DNA of 64,000 bases from Cornus controversa (GCA_026545225.1 CM048852.1:16142146-16206145); one strand, 5' to 3'; shown: positions 46,141 through 59,174, counted from the first letter of the stretch. Program-made: numbers and translations. Notes: generated by a model from the sequence alone, not told the origin.

Positions 46141-49100
46141 TTTCGTCCTTTAGCGGGTGTTTTCCTCCGCTACACTACTCAACAGACAAAGCCTTTCAAG
46201 CATGGAATTCTTTGATAAAACCAAAGTTATTTAGCTTCAAAGCCAATTTGACGACAAACAAATCTTTAGGCAAAGCCTTGACAACTTTCCATATAAAGCC
46301 AGACAGATGGTGAAAATCGAGAAAGAGAAGACCAAATTATGAGCTTCAAGAGCTGCGAGGGCCGGTACTTCATCGTCTCTGATGAGCCACTCCTTCTCAG
46401 CATAACCCATATTGCTCCATCGTTGATCAATGGTCAAACCCATGCCCTGATTTGTAAATGCCAAATGTCTAGCGTGAGATGGTGGTACAGATTTGGATTT
46501 CGTTATCGGGTGCGCGAATCTATGCTCTCAATCAGAAACTCCATCACAAGTTAAAACATTCCATCATTAATTACAATCTTTGTAACTAGATTGGTTGAAT
46601 CAGTCTTCATCACCACTGATCGGGATATTACTAACCAATTGAATTATCAATGCTGATCATGGATTCCTCCGATTGGTCCATTCATCGCCATCGATCGGTA
46701 AAAAAGAACAACAACCGAATGAACAGAAGATTGTTCATCTCACGTCCGAACACAATATATTTATCACTCCCGATCCCTCCTCAGACAATGACTTGTAGCT
46801 GCTTGTTCCTCCCGCTCCGATGGTGAGGGCGGTAGGTGGATTGGTGGTGTAAATCGATGATAATGAGTTTCGTAATGGGAGGTAACAATCTCCAACTCAA
46901 ATTCAGATTGGACAAACTCTTTACTAAAATTCAGATTGGGCATCCACTATCAGCAAAAGGAAAGATTTGAGTTTCACTGCTGATCGGCATACTTGATTAG
47001 AGATTTGCTCAAGCTATATATGATTCTCACCATCGATCTGCAAGTCTTAGTGTTCAGAGGAGACAGATTATATATTTCAGCCATTCCAGTTTCGATCCGA
47101 CTCCGTCGGGAGAAGGTTTCCAGCAGATTTCGAAGGTGGCGAAGCAGCGACAATACGCTTGGAGACTGGGTCCATATTGGGCAAACATTATGCTTCGACG
47201 ATCTTCAGATCAAGAGGCAAAAACCGTTAGAACCCAACATACAATCGGGCATGAATTTCACCAAATCAAACCCCACTGATCGGCGGTTCATGAATCAACT
47301 GAAGCATAAATCAAGAACACCATCGGTTGAAACCAATAGCGCAAGTTAAAGCCAAGAACAGGGACAATCGTGCAATCTTTTCTTTGTCGGATCAATGAAC
47401 CTGCGGCTCGAGTGATAGACTGGTTCATTGGGTGCTGCAATAGCAGATCGGTGATGACGGTGAGGTAATGCTTGTTGGTGCTCTCTCTCTCTTATCCCCA
47501 TTGGAGTTCACCGACGTACCGAAGCAAACATGCGACCAATAATCAGTGGGGTGGTAGGAACGGCCATAATCTATAGTGAAGGCCTTGGGATCGATCTTTA
47601 CAATAATCGGGCATCCATAAACCAAGATTTAGACAATCAATTAAAGCTCAAATCAAAATAAAACAATTTGGTTGTTGTTTTAACATTCAACCTAGGCATT
47701 TGGTTATTGATCGAAGCTAACCCAATTGAAGAGGGAGGCCATATGAATGCACAGAACTACTCTCAAATATGCTTAAAATCCCATGGCCCAATGGCTAACA
47801 CCACCAACGTTAGTCCAAAGCTAGGGCTGAGAGGTGTGGTCTTCAACATGGACGAAACTCCGCATATGATCATAAATCATTAGATCAGGCTTGTTGATCG
47901 GTGGTTTAGAGAATTTAAGATGTAGCCCCATATGATTAGGCATGATTGGGTACTATTAATCGGTGGTTCGGGCATTGATCGATCAGGAGAATTTGTCGTG
48001 GGTGAACTTAATTGGCGAACTTGATCAAATGAACATAATCGTGCATGAGACCGCACGCAGATCTTCTGAACTCAAATTAAAAAGATTGCCAATGGCTATT
48101 CATATACTAAAGTTGAAATGGTGGTTGCCCAAAAATAGAGCCATGCAAAGATCGAACCTATCAATCAGTGGTTGAATCTTGCAATCGTCAATGGTGGAAT
48201 CTTGTAGCCAGTCGTACTGCTCTATCAACTGAGTTCAAGTCAAATAAAATTTGAAAACAGAGAAGTCAATGAAGACAATTAGCATTTCTGGCCTCGCTAA
48301 GAGATTGTAAATGTTCATCTTAACATCTTTCAACAAACAATCCCAACGCTCATTGGTTGTGCCATTCAAGAATCCAAATTGATAGTGGTGAGGGCTAGCA
48401 TGATGATCGAACTGTTTTGACCACGGATCTGTTGTCCGTCATAGCACATATGATGGAAAAGGCCATTAATATTTAAAAAAAGGTTTGCAAAAATCCCAAA
48501 AAGGCTTAAATTACAGCTAAATAGCTTTATCCCAATGTTACCATTAGATGAACTAGAAGCTAAAAATTTCACTGATGAATACAACATGGAAAGAAAACAG
48601 AACATGTGAGAATGAAGATCAAAACATGGATCAGAACCAATTAGTACTTCGGTGCCGCCATTCAAGTGATGAGTCCATGAAAAAATCAACCGAGAAACAA
48701 TGGGGAATGATGGCCACAATAGTTGAACAGATTTAACCACAAATCTGTCATTTGGTACGCTCAAAAAACTCTGACTTCTCTTATTTTGATCATTGAACGT
48801 AGAAAACAAATGTTAAATTGCCTATAAAATCAAACACGATTCCGACAACATGTAAGGAAAGTTGTCATTCAAATGGCAATCCTTATTATGACTTGGGCCT
48901 CACCATTTTAGTATATGTGAGGCTCATTTATCATTCACAAAGTGAAATTTGCCTCAACATTTGGCCAAACACTCTGAGATGAGAAATTAGAAGATCTTAT
49001 TAGTAAGAAAAATTGGTCTGAGAATATATTTATTAATTGTGAACTTTTTACGAATAATTAGATATGTGATTACGTGTGTATATATACACATACATACATA

Positions 49101-49190
49101 AGATGACATGAGCATGACTTTTTACCATCATGATGTCATATTTTTGGAATTTGAGTGAAGAAAAGCCAATGAGGCTAAACGCAAGAAAAA
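46141..49190. other. Unclassified region
   Basis: The left part (to about 46500) may continue gag of the Tat-lineage element. The rest has no recognised domain. Short motifs ACTGATCGG / GATCGGTGG recur (for example near 46616, 46979, 47276, 47900 and 47958), and a CT-rich leader-like stretch lies near 47480. A short minus-strand open frame (47077-47175) begins MDPVSKRIVAASPPSK but matches nothing I know. It could be the leader or extra ORF region of a Tat-lineage element or a decayed gene. Confidence 0.3.
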
Positions 49191-49194
49191 AGAA

Positions 49195-50230
49195 AAAGAA
49201 TAAGCAGTTGGCGCTATAAGCCGATTACCTAAATGAAAAAGAATAAGCAGCTGGCATTATAAGTCGATCGCCTAAATGAAAAAGAAGAGGGAGTTGGCAT
49301 TATAAACCAATCGCCTAAAAGAAAAAGAAAAAGGTTTTAAGTGTCGAATAAAGAAGATGGCTAAGGCATGACCAGCCTAATGCCAGAATAAAAAAGGCCC
49401 TAAGTGCCGAACGAATAAATTGGCGAAGGCATCGCCAGTCGAACGCCAAATGTGAATGAATTGGCCAAGGCACGATTGGCCGAACGACAAGGCCTCAAGA
49501 ACCGAATGACAAAATGGGTAAGGCATGACCAGTCGAATGCCAAATAGAACAAAAAATTGGCTAAGGCATGACTAGCCGAACGCCAAGGCGTCAAGAGCTG
49601 AACGAAAAATTAGCTAAGGCATGACCAACTGAACGCCAAAGCCTCAAAAGACGAGCAAAAAATTGGCTAAGGCATGACCAGCCGAATGCCAATGCCCTAA
49701 GTGCTGAACGAATAAATTGGCAAAAGCATAGCCAGCCGAATGCCAAATGAGAATGAATTGGCCAAGGCATGACCAACCAAACACCAAATATAATGAAATA
49801 TTGGCTAAGGTAGGATCAACCAAATGCCAAATGTGAATGAATTGACCAAGGCATGACTAGCCTGTCGCCAAAAAGAAAGAAGGCAATAAAAGCCGAACAG
49901 CCCAAGAGCCAAACAAGTAAATAGGCTAAAGCACAAGATGTCGATCGCCAAAAATAGCAAAGGCCTTAAGAGCCAAACGACCTCAAGAGCCAAATGATAA
50001 ATTGGCTAGGGTATGACCAGTCGAACTCCAATAAAAAGTGATAATAAGTCAAAAAGGGCTAATCTCCAGTAAAATGGCAATGGGGGATGACTGCCAATAA
50101 AAAGCCAAGATCAGCAGAGCGCCAAATATGAATAAAATGACAAAGTCATGACTAGCCTAATGCTATAAAAAAGTAGCAACAAGCCAAATGGAGCTAATGG
50201 CTAGTAGCACAGGGGGCTGACCTCCAGTAA
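49195..50230 (+). repeat. Minisatellite upstream of a Tat-type 3' LTR
   Basis: There are two families. At 49195-49330, units of about 50 bp contain AAGCAGYTGGCATTATAAG and TCGCCTAAATGAAAAAGAA. At about 49360-50030, irregular units contain AAATTGGCTAAGGCATGACC followed by AGCCGAACGCCAA. Tat-lineage elements are known to carry variable tandem repeats in the 3' untranslated region, which fits the LTR that follows. Confidence 0.8.
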
Positions 50231-50744
50231 AGTAACTAATTAAAGAATGGTTGATTACCAAAACAAAAGTGGTGAAAAGCTACCTCATTACATGCTCAAA
50301 AATGAATCAAGGCTAATGAGCCTAAGAAAAGGAAGTTCAAAAGAAAGCTAAACTAGAATAGGAACGTTGGGTAGCACTTAAGTTGGAATATCCTCAGTAA
50401 TGCTGGAACTTTCTTCAAGAAAAAGTCTTTCATCTCCAGACAACTTTGGGTCATTATTCTCATACAAGCCCTAACTTTGTTGCGCAAGTTAAACTCTTCA
50501 AAATCAATCTCTCTTTCGAATTCAGAAAAATAGGGCGTGTTCAAAGCCATATCAAAAGCTCCAGAATTCCTTATCCTGAAAGTCCGACAAGTCTTTGATA
50601 GAAAAAATTGGTTCTAGTTCCGCACCAACTCCATCATTTACTAGTTCAGAACTTTCAGGTACGCAATAACATCCTGCCTCTGTTCATGACTAAAAGCGCA
50701 AATTTGTATAAACTCCCTCCAGTTGAGACAGTTACGTCCAACTA

Positions 50745-50762
50745 AAGGGAATTGGGGGCTAG
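50745..50762 (+). promoter_or_regulatory. Polypurine tract of the Tat-type element
   Basis: AAGGGAATTGGGGGCTAG immediately precedes the LTR start TGTGGGGGTGG at 50763. Confidence 0.7.
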
Positions 50763-51370
50763 TGTGGGGGTGGAAAAATTTCCACCAACAAGAAAAAGAC
50801 ACCTAAACATGAGAATAGTCAACATGGTATACATGGCATGATCTAGGTCGGTATCAAAAAAGATATGTGGTAAATAATTTTGTTAACATGGACATCACAC
50901 GTGACACCTATTGTCAACCGGTCAAAAAAAGATCTTCAAATCACGTTCAAATTAGGAAAGATTAGATTCTTTCCTTGAGAGAAGGGATTGATACAAATCA
51001 GCTTCAAATCAAGGGAGAATCACGGAATAATCGGCATCAAATCAGCACTAGAATGTAAGTACTCCTCGTATAAATATGTATAGAAAATCCTAGAAAAGGG
51101 AGGAAAAAAGGGGGAGAAAGAAATATTGATTCTTGTATTGGGCCATGGCTAGGCTAGTGAAATTATAAGCGCAATCCTTGTAATATCTCGTGAAATAGAA
51201 AAGAAAGTCTCCTCTCATCCATGGACGTAGGTCGAATTGTGCTAAACCATGTAAATCTTTGTTGTCTATTATTCCCGTATTTATTTTCTTGAGTGTTCTT
51301 TGTGCATCAATTGTTTGACTTTTCATTGGATGATATTTTGCACTTACAGTAAGTCTAAGATATTCTAATA
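50763..51370 (+). repeat. 3' LTR of a Tat-type element (right end approximate)
   Basis: It starts TGTGGGGGTGGAAAAATTTCC after the polypurine tract. A TATA box TATAAATA lies at 51069-51076. The leader contains ATCTCGTGAAATAG, CCATGGACGTAGG and AACCATGTAAATCTTTG, signposts common to many plant Ty3 LTRs. The CA end is not certain. Confidence 0.7.
51069..51076 (+). promoter_or_regulatory. TATA box of the Tat-type LTR
   Basis: TATAAATA after ACTCCTCG, in the middle of the LTR and followed by a G/A-rich transcribed leader. Confidence 0.6.
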
Positions 51371-52239
51371 AATTGTTATTCTTCATATTGTAGTCATATG
51401 TTCTGCGAAATTACCAAGCCAAATAATGTATATCAGAAGTATTCTAGCAGAATTGCATGATTTCAAGAATGCATATTTAAGGATTGGAGCAGGAAATGAA
51501 AATTTAAGTAGTAGCTGAGAACACATAACATAGAGAGTGCATAATCAAAAATTCTCAACACTTAGAGCTTTGGTAGGTCATGACGGCAACTTATGCATCT
51601 TAAAAGTCCAAATTGTAAGACCAAAAAAAAATTGTCAAAATTGTACCGGACAACACAAAAGTTCCAAGTGACAAAAAAATAGGGCTGGGACTTAGGTGGG
51701 ACAAACCTGAGCAACCCAAGTCCGCTTGAAAATTTTGGTGGCGTGGGCAAGGTATTTGAGTCATGGAACTAAGACTGGAATTGGGTTTAAAATTTAAAGC
51801 CCGAATTTATTTTGAGCGAGATTTGGATAAAGATTTTTCAACCCGAGCAACCCGATGAACCCAAAATACAAAAAATTATATTATTATATATTCAAGGTTA
51901 TATATTGATTATGTAAAATAAAGTTAAATTAGATTAATATCATCAATATTCACCTTTTGACACACTTGCTTTTATATTCGAAGTATAAAATTTATAGTAA
52001 TTGAATTTTAATTAAGGAAACAAAATAATAAATATTACATGATTTTGATTTCTTCCCAAATTCTGAATTTTATAAAGTCACAAAATTTTTAAGCACCCAA
52101 ATTTCTAAAGAAAACCCCTACTTGGTGCCCGGCTCTAACTATTGTTCTCGCTGTTCCCTTTTCTTTTATTTTTTCTTTTTTTTTTATCAATAATTAAAGG
52201 TATGCCTTCTAGTTAAATGGAATTTTAATCTAGTTCAAG

Positions 52240-54387
52240 TTGGGTGATTTTAGGATATCCATGTTTTCTACTCATACATGATTCTTATATAACCATTATT
52301 GTTTTGACCGTAACATATAATAACCAAAACCTAAGCAGAAACCTTTCTTGTGTCATTTACCATAATAGACCACTTTAAATAATCATAACTTGGAATCAAA
52401 ATTGTCCTTAACATCGAGCATATATAAGTCCTTAACAGATACATGATACAAAAGTTCGTCTTTTACATAACTTTAAAAGAAATAACTAACTACACGTCTT
52501 AACACTTGAATATCTACATAGTACAACCTACTATTTACTACAATGACCAATACAAAAAATTAAATAATAAATAACTGCAACTTTCAACTAGGTGTCATGT
52601 TTCCAAAATCAGTACAACCTAACCCCTTTTTGATAACTTATTGTTCTCAACACGTTCTTAACCTGAAAAACGTAAGCTACAAGAGCCTAGTAGGTTTTCA
52701 AATTTGTAAAAAAATATATAAAAAATAAAAAAAATCAGAGAATTTCTAAAAGGATTAGAAAAACATCTCTCTTTCCAAATGGTATCGAAATACCGGCCAA
52801 CCCGGCGTGGCCCCAACCATCAATAATCGAATGGTGTCGAAACACCGGTCAACCCGGCATGGCCCCAACCCTCAATAATCAAATAATGTCAAAACATCTG
52901 CCAACTCGACGTAACCATAACCCTCAATAATCAAATGGTGTCGAATCACCGACTAACTCGGCGTGGCCCCAACCATCAATAATCAAATGGCGTTGAAATA
53001 CCAACCAACTCGACGTGGCCCCAGCCCTCAATAATCAAATGGTGTCAAGACACTGGCCAACTACACTTAAATACCCAAGGGTAGCTCCAACCCTCAATAA
53101 TCAAATGGTGTCAAGACACTGGCCAACTACACTTAAATACCCAAGGACCGTAGCCCCATTTCCATTTACTCAATACATTCACAATCAGTATACACAATGG
53201 ACACCTCTTCTTACCAATATATTTTGACATTCCAAGTCCCATTTCAAAGAAAGAATTAGTGTTCAAGTTCTCAAACTCAAGCTGTCTTCTCCACAGCATA
53301 ATTCATGTTCAAAATTCATTGAGAACCAAAAGTATCATCTCTCATTAGAAAACAAAAATTCTGGAAAAGCATCACTATGTTAACTTTCTTTGGACAAAAT
53401 TTTATCCTCAAAATCCAACTGTAGATATTAAATAAAACTAATTAAAAATACTTTTGTCATGAACTTCTATAAATTCCCAGCAAAAACAGATTTTCTTTAA
53501 GGATCAGTGAAAAATATAGTATTCATACTTAATTTGGATGAAACCAGGACCAAATGAAAGCCAACAAACTATATTTCGAGTTTAGAAAAAAATTTAATCA
53601 ATTCGTTTACCAATCTGGTTTGTTTTCGAAGCAAACAGTAGAAATTCTGTACTAAAAATCTGCTCACACAGCAAGATTCCTTTAACTTCAAAAATCCATA
53701 GTAATTCAAATATTCAACCAATTTAAATCAAATAAGAAACCTGTAAATTTCTTAACGAGTGTACTTTAATATCCAAAATCTCATTTAAAAATGACAAGTC
53801 CAAGTATAGAAATTTCAGCCCTAAAACCGCATTGTTTTGTTCAATTTTTTCCAACACATGAATTCATTTCAAGATTTAGCAATTCCTTCACTAATTTCAC
53901 GATCAACAAAATGATTTGTCAACATAAACCCACATTTCACATGATAGAAACATTTATGCAGAGTTCCTAATTTTTAATTAAAAAAACAAGAATTTTGAAA
54001 AGTTAAGATACTTAGAAAACCTACCTTTTGAGTTCTTCCCCAATTTTTCTTTTCTCTTTTCCTTTTTTTCTTCTTCTTCTTCTTCTTCTTTCCTTTCTAA
54101 ACTAGGTGGTATTAAAGATTGTGCTTTGTTTCCCCATTCACAAATAATTGCAGGTGAGAGAAGGAACTAATTTTAGCATTCATGAACCCCAAAAAAAAAA
54201 AAATCAGTTGAAGAAACATATAGGAAATAGTATCCAGGAACAAGAAGCAGCCAGGGAAAAAAAAAACCATAATTGGAGTTCATAGAGGAGTCACATAAGC
54301 TTTTGCTACCTTCGAAAAACTAGGTGCAACCCTTGAACTTTCAATCTTCCGTATAGTTGAGAATGTCTAGAATGCATCCGGTGTAAA
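52240..54387 (-). mobile_element. Tekay-like long LTR sequence, ends unresolved
   Basis: Read on the minus strand it has a leader with T/C- and A/G-rich blocks near 54050-54110, a GGTAGGTTTTCTAAG motif near 54010-54030, and a minisatellite at 52775-53150. The order of parts matches the solo LTR at 919-4382. No clean TG/CA ends or target duplication could be set. Its right side is cut by a Copia LTR at 54388. Confidence 0.45.
52775..53150 (-). repeat. Minisatellite of seven units in the Tekay-like LTR
   Basis: Units of about 55-70 bp have the core AATGGTGTCGAAACACCGG, then CCAACCCGGCGTGGCCCCAA, then CCCTCAATAATC. The last two units share an extra ACTACACTTAAATACCCAAGG. The core contains the inverted repeat GGTGTC-GAAA-CACC. 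Confidence 0.9.
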
Positions 54388-55085
54388 TGTTGTGCCATGA
54401 GCCCACAAATTCAACAACAAAACACCACCACACAAAAAACACAGAGATATACATGGTTCGGCAATTGCCTACATCCACGGGAGGCAGCGTATTCACTATA
54501 GAGAAATGGTTTACAGACTCTCAGATTTCTCTCTGATTCTCACACTCTTTACCTCACTGAACTGCCACACAAATTACATACAAATGAGTGAGCTTATATA
54601 ACAGAAGGGGAGAGGATTGAGTCGACAGTTGGTGGGAAATTAGGCAAAAAATTTGGTCGGTACCATCCACAATTTTTGTGCCATCGTCCACAATTTTGGC
54701 GCCCAATTTTTCTCTCTTTTGGCACCTTTCTGCACCTAATTTGAGCCACCATATACCAACAATCTCCACCTTAGCGAGAATTCACCAATCAACACTGCCT
54801 CCAACATACCCTTAGGCACCACGATGTCTCTGTCAGTGTTGAATTTGACTCTTTTTTGCTTGCCTGAAACATATTGCTCGTAGAAATCAAGTTTTCTAGT
54901 CTGGGCACCTTTCAATAGACCTTGCTTTATCAAGTCCTGCAAAGCCTTCTCCCTGGCATGCCTTACGCGCATGTGTAAAAGTTGAGAAATATATAATGCC
55001 TCGTCTACAGAACTGCTGGAGATGGTTGCACTCCCTCTGACTGTATGCCCGTCCAAGAAATACATATTTTTCTTTTTCTTGTTAT
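54388..55085 (-). mobile_element. Copia element 3' end: pol fragment, PPT and LTR
   Basis: On the minus strand a GAG-pre-integrase-like remnant (LLHMRVRHAREKALQDLIKQ, then KLDFYEQYVSGKQKRVKF; about 55065-54800) is followed by CTAAGGTGGAGAT as polypurine tract. An LTR of 374 bp (54761-54388) begins TGTTGGTATATGG and ends GGCACAACA. The LTR includes a TTATATAAGC TATA box near 54600. The rest of the element is missing. Broken. Confidence 0.75.
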
Positions 55086-55574
55086 TAATGATTTTAAAAG
55101 TAAATTATGCACCAGGTTTAAGTATAGGGCGTGAGTTTTATGTACTTAAATTTGGAGGTGTGACACCACGTATGCCTTTGGTTTTCTAAGTTTGTGTATT
55201 TCATTAACTGGATAATGGTAATTAATGATCTTCCATGTTTGTTTATTTTAGTTGTTTTTTACTGTTTATTTATTAGTGCAACAGTAAATTTTGGGATGAC
55301 CCAAAAAATCGGTGACACCCATGCGAGTATGACGTGGGTTGAGCTGCGACGGATTTCTTAGGACTTGGACATGGCATGAGCTGAGATGTTAAAATTTGAA
55401 TTTGGAGCAGGCTAACCCTTGGCCTGCCCAACCCGCCCAAGTCCCACCCCTATAGAAAAATCGAAAAGGTCAAATTTATTAGAAGTTTACATATCAAAAG
55501 ACTGTATGCATTGCTTCAACTTTATTTCATTCTCATTTATTAAGATAAGGAATTGAGTTTGTTTACAAAAATTT

Positions 55575-55601
55575 GGGAAAACTTCATTGACACCCACTGA
55601 G
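55575..55601 (+). mobile_element. Left terminal repeat of a Mutator-like element, part before the Athila insertion
   Basis: GGGAAAACTTCATTGACACCC leads into CACTGAG. After removing the Athila element it continues with GTTTGAGGTATTGTCACG at 63083. The style (starting GGGA, CTGAGGTTTG inside) resembles the Pack-MULE terminal repeats at 27951. The element continues past the window end, so its right terminus is not visible. Confidence 0.5.
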
Positions 55602-57038
55602 TGATAGGCGTTGAATGTTACGCATTCTAGCCTCTTAACTTATGTATTTTATTCTCTTAGTGATAGATTATTTTTGTGATTTTACTTTGTTTTAGTGTTT
55701 TCTGTATTTTCAGGGCCTTAATGATTATTTCAGTTAAAACCGTGATTTTGGGCTTTTAAAGATGACATACAAGATGGTTGGATGAAGCCTACATCAAAGG
55801 GATCCATTGAACTCCATATTTTAACTCAACTCAGCCCAAGGAAGAGGTCCAAGAGAATTACAGCTGCTTAAGAAGGTTTCGGGCCTGAAGCCCAAATCTG
55901 CGCATAATACAGTCTTAATCCCGTTTTGGAAAACGGACCAGAAGTGTTATTTCCGAGCTTCAAATCGACATAATTCTAGCGTAGGGTTGAACAAAATTCG
56001 ATTCTGCACACTTTTGTATTTCACGGAAATTCCGTGAATCGGACTTCTAGTGGGTCAAAAGTTGGGCCGAAGTCAGCAGGAAAAACCCACCTGATTAGTG
56101 CTGCGGGAAAACCTAATTAATTCCTAATTGGATTAGGACTTTGATGTATTCTCTTGGCTATTTAAAGTGACAAATTAGGGCTGTATTGGGGGAGGCTTGG
56201 CAGCAGCTTTGAAGAGCTTTTGGAGTGGAGAATCATTGGAGAACAAGGCGTATCATGAGCGGCTAGTTCAGCCACCAGGGTTTTGATGGAGCCCTAACTA
56301 AACATCACTGGTTTGATTGTTTTAATTATTGGGGATTTTTGTATTCATTCATAGATTGTGTAATTTAGAGGATTCTTATTATAGAATTGAGCAATAAAAG
56401 TCTTATAAATTCAGTTTTAATGATTTCTTATCTTGTCTTAGATATTTGATTGTTGTTATTGAACTCGTCCCTCTTATTTTCTGTGATCATGAGAGTGATT
56501 ATTACACAATGGTTTTCACTGAATATATCATTAAAAGCTTTGATGGATTATGCCTAGAGAAGATGAACCATGCTGCACCCTAGATTAGAGTAGTTAGGCA
56601 GATGGCCCATGCCAATCGAAGATAGTCCATGACTTAGCCTTAATCATATGTTATCTTCTTGACGGATGGAGGTGAGCTTGTAGCCACCGACACCACTTAT
56701 GCATGATATGATGCCCCATAGTTAGTTCAATTGACCATTGATTGTGAAGTTAGTGGTGAAATCAATTACCCTAGACTTATCTTATATTCTCTACACTCCT
56801 TAGTTTTTCTTGCTTTTGTTCAATTGCTTCATTAGATAATTTAGATATAAAAATCAGCACTCTTTCCAATTAAATTTAATTAGAATTAATTCCTTATATC
56901 CAACATAGTCAGACCACAGTCCTTGAGGTTCGATACCCATTCCTTTCGATAGCCCTATTCTACAAGGAATTCGTTCTATTGCGAAGTGTGGTAATTTTTA
57001 ATTGATATACTTTTTGAGTCACACTCACACACGAATCA
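55602..57038 (+). repeat. 5' LTR of the Athila-type element
   Basis: 1437 bp, TGATAGGCG...GAATCA. It is about 99% identical by eye to 61642-63077 and clearly related to the solo LTR at 8441-9872. Confidence 0.95.
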
Positions 57039-57043
57039 ATTTT

Positions 57044-57061
57044 TGGCGCCGTTGCCGGGGA
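57044..57061 (+). promoter_or_regulatory. Primer-binding site (tRNA-Asp type) of the Athila-type element
   Basis: TGGCGCCGTTGCCGGGGA, the site known from Athila elements, 5 bp after the 5' LTR. Confidence 0.85.
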
Positions 57062-57338
57062 CTGTCTATTTGATTGTTTGGATTTTTAGAATTAGTTCTA
57101 ATTGGATTTTTAGTTTAGGAATTTTTTTTTTCTTCTTTTATTTTATTTTATTTTTATTTTCTTTTTATTTTGTTTTTCTCTTTTTGTAGTACTAATTTGT
57201 TTTGTTTTAATTTTTTTTATTTGTTTTTTTAGTTTAGAATTTTATTTTTGCTACTAATCTAATTTATTTTTATTTTTTTTTCTTTTCCGGTACTTCAATC
57301 ACCATACTATTGAGCAAGAGGAAGAGAATATTGATGCC

Positions 57339-59174
57339 ATGGCTGGTGTGCGTGGTAATAATGAGGACAACAATATTGTGCCTAATGCTGTGGTGGAAAA
57401 AGCGAGATTGATCAGAGACTATTATGTCCCAGAGACTTATAATTCACCAGCTGATTTTCAATTGCCTAATGTCACAGCACAGAACTATGAGATCAAGCCC
57501 AGTATCATTCAGATGTTGCCATCTTACTTTGGGTTGACTCATGAGGATCCGTACAAGCACTTGGATGAATTTATAGAAGTTTGCTCATTAACGAAAATTC
57601 ATAACTTCTCTGAAGATGCTTTTCGGATGCGACTCTTTCCATTCTCTTTGAAGGAGAAGGCCAAGTATTGGTTCAGATCTCTACCGGCGAGCTCTATCAC
57701 TACATGGACTCAAATGCAAAATGAGTTTTTGAAGAAATATTTTCCGATAGGGAGGACCAATCAATTCAGACGAGCTATCACTGGTTTCTCTCAATTTAAG
57801 GGAGAACAATTTTTTGAGGCATGGGAGAGATTCAAGGACCTTCTTAGGAAGTGTCCTCATCATCAAGTTCCAAAGTGGCAGTTAGTGCAATGTTTTTATG
57901 AGGGACTGACAGAAAGTAACAGACAGATGGTGGATGCATCAAGTGGGGGTACTTTTATGTTAAAAAGTGAAGATGAAACATGGACTTTGTTCGAGAATCT
58001 CAGTGACAATTCTTTGCAACATGTATCTTCATCTCGTTCGAGCAGACCATTGAATACAAGGAGGACAGATGATATTTTTAAGTTTGGTTCCGCAGATGCT
58101 ATGTCTACCATTGTGGATGCTGTGTCATAGAGAGTGGTGCAACTTATAGCGGTTGGTCAAGTGCCTAATCAATCTTCATATCCTTCTATTTTTGAGCCAT
58201 GTGATTTTTGCTCGAGTCCTATGCACCATGTCAATAATTGTCCTTCACTTGGGCAATTTTTTAATCTTCCACAAGAGCAAGGGGTAGCAATTCAGCCCAC
58301 TTTTCAGCCTCAGAACTATGTGCCTTCACAATCATATCAAGAACAAGTTCCTATGGCACAGAGGTATTCAGCCATTGAGGACAAGATGACAATTGTCCTA
58401 GAAAAACTTGAGAAGCTTGACTCTATTATAGAGATAGTGCAAGCTACTGCAGCAACAGTTCAATCCACTACTCAACTAGTTTACTCTCACTCTCAGTCGA
58501 TTGCCAAACTGGAATCTCAGTTTGGACAACTTGTCAATGCCATGAGAAGAGAAGAGGGAAAACTACCAAGCCAACTAGTTTCCAACCCAAGAGGGGTTCA
58601 TGTCCTCGATAATATTTCTTCTTTGAGCAACCCACACCATGAACAATTTCAAGCCATCACCACTCTTAGAAGTGGAGAAATAAGTGACAACAAGGTAGGG
58701 GAGAAGAAGCTTGATGAAGAAGAGGTGACAAAGACTCCTAATTTTGAAATTTCTCATGAGCCTAAGGTGAAGTTGAATACATTTAATACCATTCAACATC
58801 CTCAAGATGAGAGTGATTGTTTCTTCATGGATGACTTAAATGATTATGTTGAAGAAGTTGATCCGGTTGCTCTATCACATGATGTTGAGAAGTCCATTGA
58901 GGGGGGGAATGATTTACTTGATGTAGTGGTCATGAAAAATACTCCACCTTGGAGGATTTCGATTGAGCCATTGCCTATTCTTTCTAGCACTCCTTCGATT
59001 CCATCATTAGAGTCTCCTCCATGGGTAAAATTGAAACATGTTCCGTCAAGGGAGAGAGATGTGTTTTTTGAAGCCAATGACACCATTTCGGTTACTTTGA
59101 GTTCGACACAAGAAGGTGAGGATCATATAGGAGGGACGAAATTAAATCTCCTCAAGAGATGTGGCATTGGGTGA
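57339..59174 (+). pseudogene. Athila-type gag region
   Basis: The N-terminal part carries the Athila gag signature: NYEIKPSIIQMLPSYFGL, EDPYKHLDEFIEVC, FRMRLFPFSLKEKAKYWFRS, FLKKYFP, FEAWERFKDLLRKCPHH. The C-terminal part (from about 58134) has a single zinc-knuckle-like CDFCSSPMHHVNNC and a coiled-coil-like stretch (KMTIVLEKLEKLDSI), then a low-complexity acidic tail. It is close to open throughout, with about one break. The gag would package the element's RNA; no pol follows. Confidence 0.85.

Larger units (their letters stand above)
51680..55452. mobile_element. Possible hAT-type element enclosing nested LTR sequences
   Basis: The left end TAGGGCTGGGACTTAGGTGGG and right end CCCGCCCAAGTCCCACCCCTA are imperfect inverted repeats. 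Flanking 8-mers CAAAAAAA (51672-51679) and TAGAAAAA (55453-55460) agree at 6 of 8 positions. Subterminal segments carry AACCCGAGCAACCCGA-like G/C-rich blocks as in other plant hAT MITEs. Interior sequence is largely a Tekay-like LTR and a Copia 3' end, so the original element would be short. That the two ends belong together is inference. Confidence 0.45.
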
